This document shows, in pieces, positions 29,337-39,200 of a DNA stretch of 64,000 nt. The stretch's first letter is position 1. Each line of letters begins with the position of its first letter. The DNA lies in assembly GCF_036370855.1 (NCBI RefSeq), contig NW_026991466.1, positions 1 through 64,000 of the forward strand, read 5' to 3'. A program made the translations under genes and the position numbers. The stretch comes from Dromaius novaehollandiae (Eukaryota; Chordata; Aves; Casuariiformes; Dromaiidae). The notes under the pieces are model-generated. The model ran no database searches and had not been told where the DNA came from. It saw only the letters and a program-made list of their open reading frames with translations.

Positions 29337-31221
29337 TCAGAGCTCGCCGCGGGCGTGCAGCATGTAGTGCTCGTGGAGGTCTGCGACGAGGCCGAAGGCG
29401 CCGGGGCACTCGGTGCACTGGTAGGGGGGCCGGGGGGGCGCGGGGGGGCGGCGGGGGCGCCCGGGGGGGCTGCGGCGGCGGCCGTGCTCGCAGCGGTGGG
29501 CGCCCAGGGCCGCCGGCGCCCCGAAGCCCAGCCCGCACTCGGCGCAGATGTAGTGGAAGGGCCCCCGCGGCGCGGGGGGGGCGGCGGGGGGGGCCGGGGG
29601 GGGCGCGCGGGGGGGCCCCGGGGGGCGCCCGGGCCCCGGCGGCCGCTTGCGGCCCACGTGGTAGCTGCGATGCACCTTGAGCGCCCGCGAGGTGCCGAAG
29701 CCCCGGCCGCACTCGGGGCACTCGTGCCACTCCGCCGCCCCCCCCCGCGCCCCCCCGCCGCCGCCCCCGCCCCCCCCGCCGCCCCCCCCCTCGGCGCCGC
29801 CCCCCGGCCCCCGGCCCGGCCCCGGCGACGACGACGACGACGACGCTGCTGCCGCCGCTGCCGCTCGCTCCCGGCTCCGCGGGGTCCCTGCCGGCACCGC
29901 AGCGCGTCACCGCGGCACCCAGGGGCCCAGGCGTCCGGGGGTGGCTACACCCCCCCCCCCCCCAACCGCCGAGGGGCCCAGGCGTCCGGGAATGGCACCC
30001 ACCAGGGGCCCAGGCGTCCGGGGGTGGCTACACCCCTCCCCAATGAGGGGCCCAGGCGTCCGGGAATGGCACCCACCAGGGGCCCAGGCGTCCGGGAATG
30101 GCACCCACCAGGGGCCCAGGCGTCCGGGGGTGGCTACACCCCCCCCCCCCAACCGCCGAGGGGCCCAGGCGTCCGGGAATGGCACCCGCCAGGGGCCCAG
30201 GCGTCCGGCAGCAGCACCTCCCCCCCAACCACCGAGGGGCCCAGGCGTCCGGGAGCCAATCCCCCACCCCCCGGGGGCCCAGGCGTCCGGGAATGGCACC
30301 CTCCCCCCCCCCCCCCCCAAAAAAGGGACCCAGGCGTCCAGGAGCGTCACTGCCCCCCTCCCCCAAGGGGCCCAAGCGTCCGGGTGCAGCACCCACAGAG
30401 GGGCCCAGGCGTCCGGACCTGGCACCCGCCAAGGGGCCCTGGTGTCCCCCCCCCCGCCCCACGGAGGGGCCCTGGCGTCCGGGCTCCCCCTCCCCCACCC
30501 TGAGGGGCCCCGGTGTCCCCCCCCGCCTCACAGAGGGCCCCCCCCCCTGAGGGGCCCCGGCGTCCGGGCGCACCTGCGTAGCCGTTGGCGGAGGGCGTGG
30601 GGGGGCCGCTGTCCCCCGACGACACCGACGTCGCCTCCGACTCGTCCTCGTCCTCCGGCAGCTCCGGCAGCCCTGGGGGGGGGGGGGGGGTTAGTGTGGG
30701 GGGGCCCTGGAACGCCCCGGAACACCCCGGAATGCCCCAAAAAGCCGCAAAATGCCCCCAAACCACCCAAAATGCCCTGAATCACCCCAAAACACCCCAA
30801 AATGCCCCAAAACGCCCCAAACCTTCCCCATAATGTCCCAAACTGCCCCAAAGCCACCTCAAAGAACCCCAAATCTGCCCCAAAATGCCGCCAAAACACC
30901 CTGAAACCATCCCAAAACACCCTGAACTGCCCCAAAACGTCCCCAAAACGGCCTGAAACTGCCCCGAAACGCCCTGAGCTGCCCCGAAATGCCCTCAAAT
31001 GCCCCAAAACACCCTGCACCAGCCCGAACTGCCCCGAAAGGCCCCGAACGGCCCCCAAGTGCCCCAGATCCACCCGAAATCACCCCGAATCACCCCAAAT
31101 GCCCCGAACGGCCCCGAACGGCCCCAACCGCCGCCGCCCCCCGCTCACCGGCGCCGCCTCCCTCGTCGTCCTCGAAGGCGCCGTCGCCCCCGGCCTCCCC
31201 CGGCTGCGGCCCCTCCGCCAT
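29337..31221 (-). CDS. ZNF428: C2H2 zinc finger protein, ZNF428-like, complete
   Basis: Three minus-strand coding exons fit in phase: 31221-31149, 30672-30574 and 29887-29337, giving 240 residues. The N-terminus starts MAEGPQPGEAGGDGAFEDDE and continues with an acidic/Ser stretch (LPELPEDEDESEATSVSSGD). Poly-Ala, poly-Ser and poly-Gly tracts follow. There are three C2H2 fingers: HECPECGRGFGTSRALKVH, YICAECGLGFGAPAALGAH and YQCTECPGAFGLVADLHEHY, with the end MLHARGEL. The last finger and end resemble human ZNF428 (HFMLHARGEV), and the position beside ZNF576 and CADM4 fits. Human ZNF428 has one recognisable finger as I recall, so the name is by synteny and C-terminus; another member of the same local family is possible. 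TTTATT at 29198-29203 (AATAAA on the minus strand) is the likely poly(A) signal. Confidence 0.75.
29925..30570 (-). repeat. 15-bp-core minisatellite in the ZNF428-like intron 2
   Basis: About 20 copies of GGGGCCCAGGCGTCCGGG (the core in reverse), with spacers such as AATGGCACCCACCA and GGTGGCTACACCCC. Units of about 30 and 80 bp are visible. Confidence 0.93.
30700..31135 (-). repeat. ZNF428-like intron 1 repeat, GGGGCATTTTGGGG on the sense strand
   Basis: About 35 units of 11-13 bp such as CCCCAAAATGCC and CCGAAACGCCCTGA. The sense strand reads as spaced G runs with quadruplex potential. Confidence 0.85.
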
Positions 31222-31244
31222 CGTCGCTGCTCTGCGGCACCGGG

Positions 31245-31935
31245 GGGGGGGGGGGTTACCCACAATGCACCGGGGCCAGGGACACCCACAATGCACTGGG
31301 GCGACCCATGATGCACCAGTGCCGGGGGGGGGCGCCAGGGACCCAGGATGCACCAGGGTGGCGGGGGGGGGGGTGTTACCCACCATGCACCGGGGTGACC
31401 CACAATGCACCGGGGCTGTGGGGCACCGGGCTGGGGCACTACCCATGATGCACCGGGGCAGGAGTTGCCCATGATGCACTAGGGCAGTGCGACCCACAAT
31501 GCACCGGGGTGGCGGTTACCCAGGATGCACTGGGGCGGGGGGGGCCCCACAGCGCACAGGGGTGGCCCACAATGCACTGGGGTGGGGGGGCAGGCTGGGG
31601 GGGGTGACCCACAATGCACTGGGATGGGGTGGGGGGGCTGGGGGGTGACCCACAATGCACTGGGGCAGGGGTTACCCATGGTGCACCGGGGCAGGGTCAT
31701 GGGGGGCCCCACAATGCACCGCGGGGGGGGGGGGTAAAGCAGCTGGGGGGGTGGCAGGGGGTTACCCAGGATGCACCGCGGTGGGGGCCCCACAATGCAC
31801 CGGGGTGACTGGGGGGGGCCCACAATGCACCGCGGTGGGGCCGTAGGGCCCGGGGGGGGGGGTCGGTCGGGCGCGGCCCCACAATGCAGCGGGGCCGTAG
31901 GGCCCGGGGGGGCGGGGCCTGCCCAGCATGCACCG
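31245..31935. repeat. Minisatellite CCCACAATGCACCGGGG near the ZNF428-like start
   Basis: About 24 copies of ACAATGCACCGGGG or ATGATGCACCGGGG at 20-45-bp spacing, just upstream of the start codon (31219-31221). The reverse strand reads CCCCGGTGCATTGTGGG. Confidence 0.9.
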
Positions 31936-32039
31936 GGGCCGGGGCAATATGGGCCGGGCGGGGGGGGGGTTGCGGGGGGGGGGGGAGGGAGGAGGGGGCC
32001 CGGCCCCACAATGCCCCGCGCGCCCCCACAATGCCCCGC

Positions 32040-32225
32040 GCGCCGCCGCCCCACTCACCGCCGCGGCGGGGCCTGTCGGGGGTGCCGGTCCCGTCCCGCC
32101 GCCGCCGCCGCGCTGCGCATGCGCGCACGGGGGGGCGGGGCCCGGCGCCGCCCCGCCCCTCCCCGCCCCCTGCGCCTGCGCGGCGCCGCGACGCGCTGCG
32201 CCTGCGCGGGAGGCACCAACCCCCC
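32040..32225 (-). promoter_or_regulatory. Probable ZNF428-like promoter with NRF1 site
   Basis: A CpG-dense stretch contains TGCGCATGCGC (32114-32124, a consensus NRF1 palindrome) and three TGCGCCTGCGC-like sites. A non-coding first exon probably lies here. Confidence 0.55.
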
Positions 32226-32269
32226 CCCCCCCCCCCCCCGCGCCGTGGGGCCGCCCCGCCCGGCAGGGG

Positions 32270-33060
32270 GCGCCGGACGCCTGGGCCCCTGGTGGGGGGG
32301 GGGATCGGGGGGGTCCCGGACGCCTGGGCCCCTGAATGGGGGGTGAAATGGGGGTCCCGGACGCCTGGGCCCCCCCCGGGGGTGGGTCCCGGACGCCTGG
32401 GCCCCCTGGCAAGGGGGTAAATGGGGGTCCCGGACACCTGGGCCCCTCGGACGCCTGGGCCCCCCAATGGGGGGGTAAATGGGGGTCCCGGACGCCTGGG
32501 CCCCTCGGACGCCTGGGCCCCCTGCGGCTCGGCGCTCCGGCTCCCCATGGCGGCAGGGTCAGGCAGCGGCCGGCGGGACCCAGGCGTCCGAGGGGCCCAG
32601 GTGTCCGAGCCCACGCAGGCAGCGGTTTCGGCGGAGGCGGCGGCAGCTCCCGGACACCTGGGCCCCCGGCACGTGGCCGCCCTCGGGCCTCAGGTGCGGC
32701 CGTCGCCGCCCGGAGCCGAGACAAACAACCGCCCACGGGGCTGAAAGTGGGGCAGCCCCGGACGCCGGGGCCCCCCGGACGCCTGGGCCCCCCCCCCGGA
32801 CGCCTGGGCCCCCCCAGTCCCCTGACCCCCCCCCCCCGGACGCCTGGGCCCCTCTCAGGTGAGGAGGCACCGAGAGCGATGGGGGTCAGGTGGGAGGAAG
32901 CAGCGGGGGCGGCAGCTCCCGGACGCCTGGGCCCCGTGGCCGGGGCGCCCCGGATGCCTGGGCCCGTCGGGGCGGAGGTGACGGGGGCCCAGGCGTCCGG
33001 GGGCGGCGGCCCGGCCGCATTCCTGGGCCCCGCCAGCCGCCGCCCCCCCCCCCCCGCTAA
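32270..33060. repeat. 15-bp-core minisatellite between the ZNF428-like gene and the repeat-protein gene
   Basis: About 17 copies, most in plus orientation (GGACGCCTGGGCCCC), a few reversed near 32580, 32990. No exon is supported here. Confidence 0.9.
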
Positions 33061-33086
33061 TTGCCGCTAATGAGGGGCCGGGAGCC

Positions 33087-33092
33087 CATAAA
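33087..33092 (+). promoter_or_regulatory. TATA-like CATAAA box
   Basis: CATAAAGG lies about 46 bp before the ATG at 33138, similar in place to the TATA-like boxes before PLAUR and LYPD3. Confidence 0.45.
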
Positions 33093-33137
33093 GGGGGCCC
33101 GGACGCCTGGGCCCCCCCGGCGGCGGCGGCGACGACG

Positions 33138-35432
33138 ATGCAGCGAGTCCTGGGGCTGCTGGTGCTGGGCGCCCTCCTGACGGGCGGCGCGCCCGGACGC
33201 CTGGGCCCGCGGGGTGAGGGGGCTCGGACGCCTGGGCCCCTTGGGGTGGGGGAGGGAGGGGGGCCTGGACGCCTGGGCCCCTTGGGGAGGGGGAGGGAGG
33301 GGGCTCGGACGCCTGGGCCCCTCAGGGTGGGGGTAGCCCGGACGCCTGGGCCCCTTGGGGAGAGGGAGGGGGGCCCGGACGGCTGGGCCCGTGGGGTGAG
33401 GGGGCTCGGACGCCTGGGCCCCTTGGGGGGAAGGGAGGGGGGGCCCGGACGCCTGGGCCCCTTGGGGAGGGGGAGGGAGGGGGCTCGGACGCCTGGGCCC
33501 CTCAGGGTGGGGGTAGCCTGGACGCCTGGGCCCCTCGGGATGAGGGGGGGGCCCGGACACCTGGGCCCCTTTTGGGGGGGGGGGGCAGAACCTGGGCCCC
33601 CTGAGTGGGGGGAGTGGGGCAGGACGCCTGGGCCCCTGGGTGGGGGGGTAGTGGGGGCACCCGGACGCCTGGGCCCCTGATGGGGGGGTGTCCGGGGGGG
33701 GGGGCGGTGGCAGCCGGTGACCCTCCTCTCCGCAGGTTCCCGCGGGGCCGGCGCCCCCCCGGCCCCCCCCCGGCCCCCCCCCGGCTGCCCCACGCAGGGG
33801 ACGCGGGGACCCGGCGCCACCGCGGCGCTTGGGGACACCGGGACCGTCACCGCGGCCCATGGAGGTGACAAGACGGTGGCCGGACACGGGGACGTCTTCA
33901 TGGAGGGGACACCGGGACCCGGTGCCGCCGCGGTGGCCGGGGACACGGGGACCGTCACCGCGGCCTACGGAGGGGACGTGACCGCGGCAGGACACGTCAC
34001 CGCGTCCCAGGTTGGGGACAGCGGCGCGGTGGCCTGTGACAACGGTGTCCTCATGGAGGGACCCGGTGTCACCACGGCCCGGGGAGGGGACACGGAGGCG
34101 GCGGCCGGAGGCGGCGGCGTCCCCACGCAGGGACCCGGTGCCACCGCCGCGGTGACAGGGGACGCGGGGACCCCCGTCACCACGGTCTGCGGCCGGGACG
34201 TGGCGGTGGGACGTGTCACCGCGGCCCGGGGAGGGGACACGGACGCGGTGGCCAACGATGGTGACGTCGTCATGGAGGGGACAGAGGAACCTGGTGCCAC
34301 CACGGTGGTTGGGGACACGGTGGGACACGTCACCGCATCCCAGGGAGGGGACACGGATGCGGTGGCCAACGATGGTGACGTCTTTGTGGAGGGGACACAG
34401 GGACCCGGTGCCACCACGGCGGTTGGGGACACGGTGGGACACGTCACCGCGTCCCAGGGAGGGGACACGGATGCGGTGGCCAACGATGGTGATGTCGTCA
34501 TGGAGGGGACAGAGGAACCTGGTGCCACCACGGCGGTTGGGGACACGGTGGGACACGTCACCGCGGCCCAGGGAGGGGACACGGAGGCGGTGGCCAACGA
34601 TGGTGACGTCTTTGTGGAGGGGACGCAGGGACCCGGTGCCACCACGGTGCCAGGGGACATTGGGACCGCTGTCACCGCGGTCCAGGCCATGGACATGGTG
34701 GCACACGTCACCACGTCCCAGGGAGGGGACAGGGTCGCAGCGGCCACCAACGGTGACGTCCCCATGGAGGGGACGCAGGGACCCGGTGCCACCGCGGCGG
34801 TTGGGGACACCGTGACCCCCGTCACCCAGATCCACCCCCTGGACACGGTGGGACGTGTCACCGCGGCCCAGGGAGGGGACACGGACGCGGGGGCCAACGA
34901 CGGTGGCATCTTTGCGGAGGGACCCGGTGCCACCACGGTGCCAGGGGACACCGCGACCCCCGTCACCACGTCCCAGGGAGGGGACACGAACACGGCGGCC
35001 ACCAACGGTGACGTCCCCGCGGAGGGGACGCAGCGACCGGGTGCCACCGCGGCGGTTGGGGACACCGGGACCCCCGTCACCGCGTGCCAAGGGGGGGACA
35101 CGGAGGCGGTGGCCGATGCCACCTTCGCGGAGGGGACGCGGGGACCCGGTGCCGCCACCGCGGCCCCCCCCGTCCCCGCGACCCCCCCCGTCCCCACGTC
35201 CCCCAGGGGCCTCAGGGAGGCGGCGGGGCCCGGGGACGCCTGGGCCCCCCTGGTCACCCTCCCGCCCCCCCCCGGGGCCCCCCCCGGCCGCTTCCCCGTG
35301 ACGCTGCCCCGGCGCCCCCCCGCCTCGCCCCCCCCCGCCGCCACCGCCGGCGCCTTCGGCCTCGGGGCCCCCCTCTCCCCCCCCCTCCTCCTCCTCCTCC
35401 TCGGGCCCCTCCTGGCCGCCCTCCTCCACTGA
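33138..35432 (+). CDS. Unrecognised predicted secreted/GPI-anchored protein built on 38-residue repeats
   Basis: I do not recognise this protein. Two exons, 33138-33213 and 33736-35432, join phase 1 to phase 1 at GT/AG sites and give 590 residues. Exon 1 encodes a clear signal peptide (MQRVLGLLVLGALLTGGAP). Exon 2 starts Pro-rich. It then has about 12 repeats of 114 bp (38 residues) of the type VTASQGGDTDAVANDGD followed by a GATT.VGDT segment, rich in Thr, Gly, Asp and Ala with very few Cys. It ends in a Pro-rich region and a hydrophobic tail (PPLLLLLLGPLLAALLH) with no charged residues after it, as in GPI-anchor signals. AATAAA at 35606-35611 follows. The signal-exon plus GPI-tail plan and position match the neighbouring LU genes, but there is no LU cysteine pattern. 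It could be a mucin-like surface protein or a heavily diverged family member. Open frames also occur on the reverse strand of these repeats, so expression is needed as proof. Confidence 0.5.
33790..35160 (+). repeat. 114-bp coding tandem repeat
   Basis: Units are exactly 114 bp in the clean middle part (GTGA(C/T)GTC recurs at 34261, 34375, 34489 and 34603). Flanking units are diverged and of varied length but stay in frame, which is some evidence for coding constraint. Confidence 0.9.
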
Positions 35433-35434
35433 CC

Positions 35435-36110
35435 CCCCCCCCAGGGGCCCAGGCGTCCGGGAAGGGCCCAGGCGTCCGGGAGGGGCCCAGGCGTCCGGGC
35501 CCCCCCCCCCAATATTTATTGCCGCCCCGCCGCTCCCCGCGTGCTTCGCGTGTTCTTCACGTGTCCTTAGCGTGTTCCTGGCGTGTCCGAGCCGTGTCGC
35601 GGCCCAATAAAGCCCTGCGAAGGGACCGGCTGCCTCCGCCTCCTTTATTTGGGGGGGGGGAGAGGGGTGCCCGGACGCCTGGGTCCCTCAGCCCCACCCC
35701 CCCCCCCCAGGGGCCCAGGCGTCCGGCTCCCCCCCCCCCCAGCCCCATTTTGTAACTTCTTTCTGCAGAAACAGGATCTGCCGGGAAGAGAAAGGGGAAC
35801 CGGGGGCCCAGGCGTCCGGGGGCTCCCCCCCCCCCCGGGGGGCCCAGGCGTCTGGGATCACCACACACCAGAGGGGCCCAGGCGTCCGGGGGCTCCTGCT
35901 CATGAGGGGCCCAGGTGTCCGGGGACTCCCCCTCCCCCCCCAAGGGGCCCAGGCGTCTGGGTGCCCTCGCCCCCCCCCCCGCCACCTGCAAGGGGCCCAG
36001 GCGTCCGGGGGCTCCCCACACCAGCGGGCCCAGGCGTCCGGCTGCCCCTCTCCCCCCCCATGGCGGGAACGCAGGCGTCCAGAGCGGGGGGGGGCCCGGT
36101 GCCAGGACGC
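35435..36110 (-). repeat. 15-bp-core minisatellite, reverse orientation
   Basis: About 14 copies of GGGGCCCAGGCGTCCGGG flank the 3' UTR of the repeat-protein gene (35606 AATAAA) and run up to the PLAUR promoter. Confidence 0.9.
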
Positions 36111-36202
36111 CTGGGCCCGTCCACCCCGTCGGGGGGGGGGGGGGGGGGAGCGGGGGGGCTGGGCGGTCTCCCGGACGCCTGGGCCCGTTTCCGGCCAGCG
36201 GC

Positions 36203-36208
36203 TATAAG
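36203..36208 (+). promoter_or_regulatory. PLAUR TATA box
   Basis: TATAAG in CGGCTATAAGGCGG, 36 bp before the PLAUR ATG at 36239, implying a short 5' UTR. Confidence 0.6.
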
Positions 36209-36238
36209 GCGGCAGCGGGGGCGGGGGCGGCTGCGGCC

Positions 36239-39200
36239 ATGGGGCCGGCGCGGGGCTGGGCGCTGCTGGCGGTGCTGCTGCTGCCAGGTACCGGACGCCG
36301 GGGCCCCTCGGACGCCGGGGCCCCCCGGGGCGGGGGGGGGGGGGGGGGAGCTGGGCAGGGGCCACTCGGACGCCTGGGTCCCCCGGGGGGGGAGTGGGAG
36401 CTGGGCTGGGGGGGCACCGGGACGCCTGGGCCCCTCGGACACCTGGGCCCCTCGGACGCCTGGGCCCCTTGGGGCAGGACAGGGCTGCCCGGACGCCTGG
36501 GCCCCTTGGACGCCTGGGCCCCTTGGACGCCTGGGCCCCTTGGGGCAGGACAGGGCTGCCCGGACGCCTGGGCCCCTCGGACACCTGGGCCCCCTGGGGC
36601 AGGACAGGGCTGCCCGGATGCCTGGGCCCCCCCGGACACCTGGGCCCCCCCCGGACTCCTGGGCCCCTCAGGACGCCTGGGCCCTTCCCGGGGGGGGGGG
36701 GGCAAGTGCTGCCCAGCAGGAGGCGCTCGGACGCCTGGGCCCCCCCAAGGGGAAGTGTGCTGGCCGGGGGGGGGGGGGGGGAGACACGTCCCGGACGCCT
36801 GGGCCCCTTGCGGTGGGGGGGGGGGGCTGAGTCAGGCAGGATGTGGCCGGGGGGGGGGGGGGTGAATCACGTCCCGCAGGTGGGGGGGGGCGGGGGGGGC
36901 GCTTCCTCCCCGTGAGTCACCCCGGACGCCTGGGCCCCTCTGCGGCTGCGGGGGGGGGGGGGAAGAGCAGGAGTCCCCGGACGCCTGGGCCCTCCTTGTG
37001 GGGGGGGAATCCCCGGACGCCTGGGCCCCTCGGGGAGGTGTGAAGAGACTCACCCGGGTCCCCCGGGACGCCTGGGCCCCCCCTGTTTCCCCGGGACGCC
37101 TGGGCACCCCCCCCGGACGCCTGGGCCCCTCGGGACGCCTGGGCCCCTCCCCGGACGCCTGGGCCCCCCCTGCTTCCCCGGGACGCCTGGGCACCTCGGG
37201 ACGCCTGGGCCCCCCCCCTTTCTCCCCGGGCCCCCCCCCGGACGCCTGGGCCCCCCCGGACGCCTGGGCCCCCGCAGGGAGCTGCCTGCGCTGCCTGCAG
37301 TGCGCGGACGAGGCCTGCGCGCCGGTGACGTGCGCGGCGCACGAGAGCCGCTGCCGCGCGACGCTGCTGACGACGGTGGACGGTGAGGTCACGTGCGCGG
37401 GGGGGTCACGTGCGCGGGGGGGGTCACGTGCGGGGGGCGGGTCACGCGCGCGGGGTCAGGGGTCAGGCCCCGCCCCCTGACGCCGCCGCCATGTCGCAGA
37501 GCCGCCGCGGGCGCCGCGGGAGCTGCGGCGGGAGGAGCGTGGCTGTGCGCCCGCCCCCGCCGGCGACGTCAGCGGCAACGTCAGCGCCTCCGTCACGTTC
37601 CGCTCGCGCGGGCAGCTGGTGACGCTGCAGGAGCTGCTCTGCGCCGGCGACCTGTGCAACGGCGGCCCCGCCCCCCGTGAGCGCCCCCCCTCCCCCCCCG
37701 GACGCCTGGGCCCCTTGGGGGACGCCTGGGCCCCTGGGGGGGAGGGGGGACGCCTGGGCCCCTGGGGGGGGGATGCCCGGACGCCTGGGCCCCTTGGGGG
37801 ATGCCCGGACACCTGGGCCCCTTGGGGGGTGAGGGGACACCTGGGCCCCTGGGGGGGAGATGCCCGGACGCCTGGGCCCCTTGGGGGGGGATGCCCGGAC
37901 GCCTGGGCCCCTGGGGGGTGGTTTTGGGGGACGCCTGGGCCCCTGGGGGGGGGGATCCCCGGACGCCTGGGCCCCTGGGGGGACGCCTGGGCCCCTGGGG
38001 GGGAGGGGGGACGCCTGGGCCCCTGAGGGATGCCTGGACACCTGGGCCCCTTGGGGGGACGCCTGGGCCCCTGGGGGGGGGATGCCCGGACGCCTGGGCC
38101 CCTGGGGGGGAGGGGGGACGCCTGGGCCCCTGGGGGATGCCTGGGCCCCTTGGGGGGTGAGGGGACACCTGGGCCCCTGAGGGGGAGATGCCTGGACGCC
38201 TGGGCCCCTTGGGGGATGCCTGGGCCCCTGGGGGGGTTGCTCGGACACCTGGGCCCCCTGGGGGGGGTGCAGAGGGCCGGGTGCCGTGGCTGAGCCGGAC
38301 GCCTGGGCCCCCCCCGGACGCCTGGGCCCCGCAGGGCCCCGCGCCCACCCCAGCGCCGCCCTCGAGTGCTTCACCTGCGACGACGGTGACGACGGTGACG
38401 ACGGCGACGGCTCCTGCTCGGGCCCCGCCCTGGGGCGGCTGCGCTGCCCCGACCCCCGCGACCGCTGCCTGGCGCTGACGCTGCGCCTGGGCCCCGGTGA
38501 GCCGGACGCCTGGGCCCCTGGGGGCGGGGGGGGCTGGGGGGGACACCTGGGCCCCGGGGAGCCGGACGCCTGGGCCCCTGGGGGCGGGGGGGGCTGGGGG
38601 GGACACCTGGGCTCCGGGGAGCCGGACGCCTGGGCCCCTGGGGGCGGGGGGGGGCTGGGGGGGACGCCTGGGCCCTGGGGAGCCGGACGCCTGGGCCCCT
38701 GGGGGCGGGGGGGGGCTGGGGGGGACGCCTGGGCCCCGGGGAGCCGGACGCCTGGGCCCCTGGGGGCGGGGGGGGGCTGGGGGGGACGCCTGGGCCCCTT
38801 TCCCGGACTCCTGGGTCCCTTCTCAGACACCAAGGCCCCACCGGTCACCCGGACACCTGGGCCCATGGGGGGGGGGCGCCTGGCGCAAGCCCTTGAGGGG
38901 GGGAGCAGGGGGGTTTCCCCGGACGCCTGGGCCCTCACCCGGACGCCTGGGCCCGCAGGGGGGCTCCCCGGGACGCCTGGGCCCGCAGGGGGGCTCACCC
39001 GGACACCTGGGCCCGCAGGGGGGCTCACCCGGACGCCTGGGCCCACGGGGGGGCTCCCCGGGACGCCGGGGCCCGCGGGGGGGCTCACCCGGACGCCGGG
39101 GCCCGCAGGGGGGCTCACCCGGACGCCTGGGCCCGCAGGGGGGCTCACCCGGACGCCGGGGCCCGCAGGGGGGCTCACCCGGACGCCGGGGCCCGCAGGG

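Noticed and set aside
29337-31221. ZNF575 for the minus-strand zinc finger gene
   Set aside because: ZNF575 is a tandem-finger protein with different spacing; the acidic N-terminus and MLHARGEL end fit the ZNF428/ZNF576 type better.
33057-35429. A 790-codon minus-strand frame opposite the repeat-protein gene
   Set aside because: A 114-bp unit keeps all frames open if one unit is open. This strand lacks a signal peptide, splice logic or hydrophobic tail. I note that the same fact weakens the plus-strand call.
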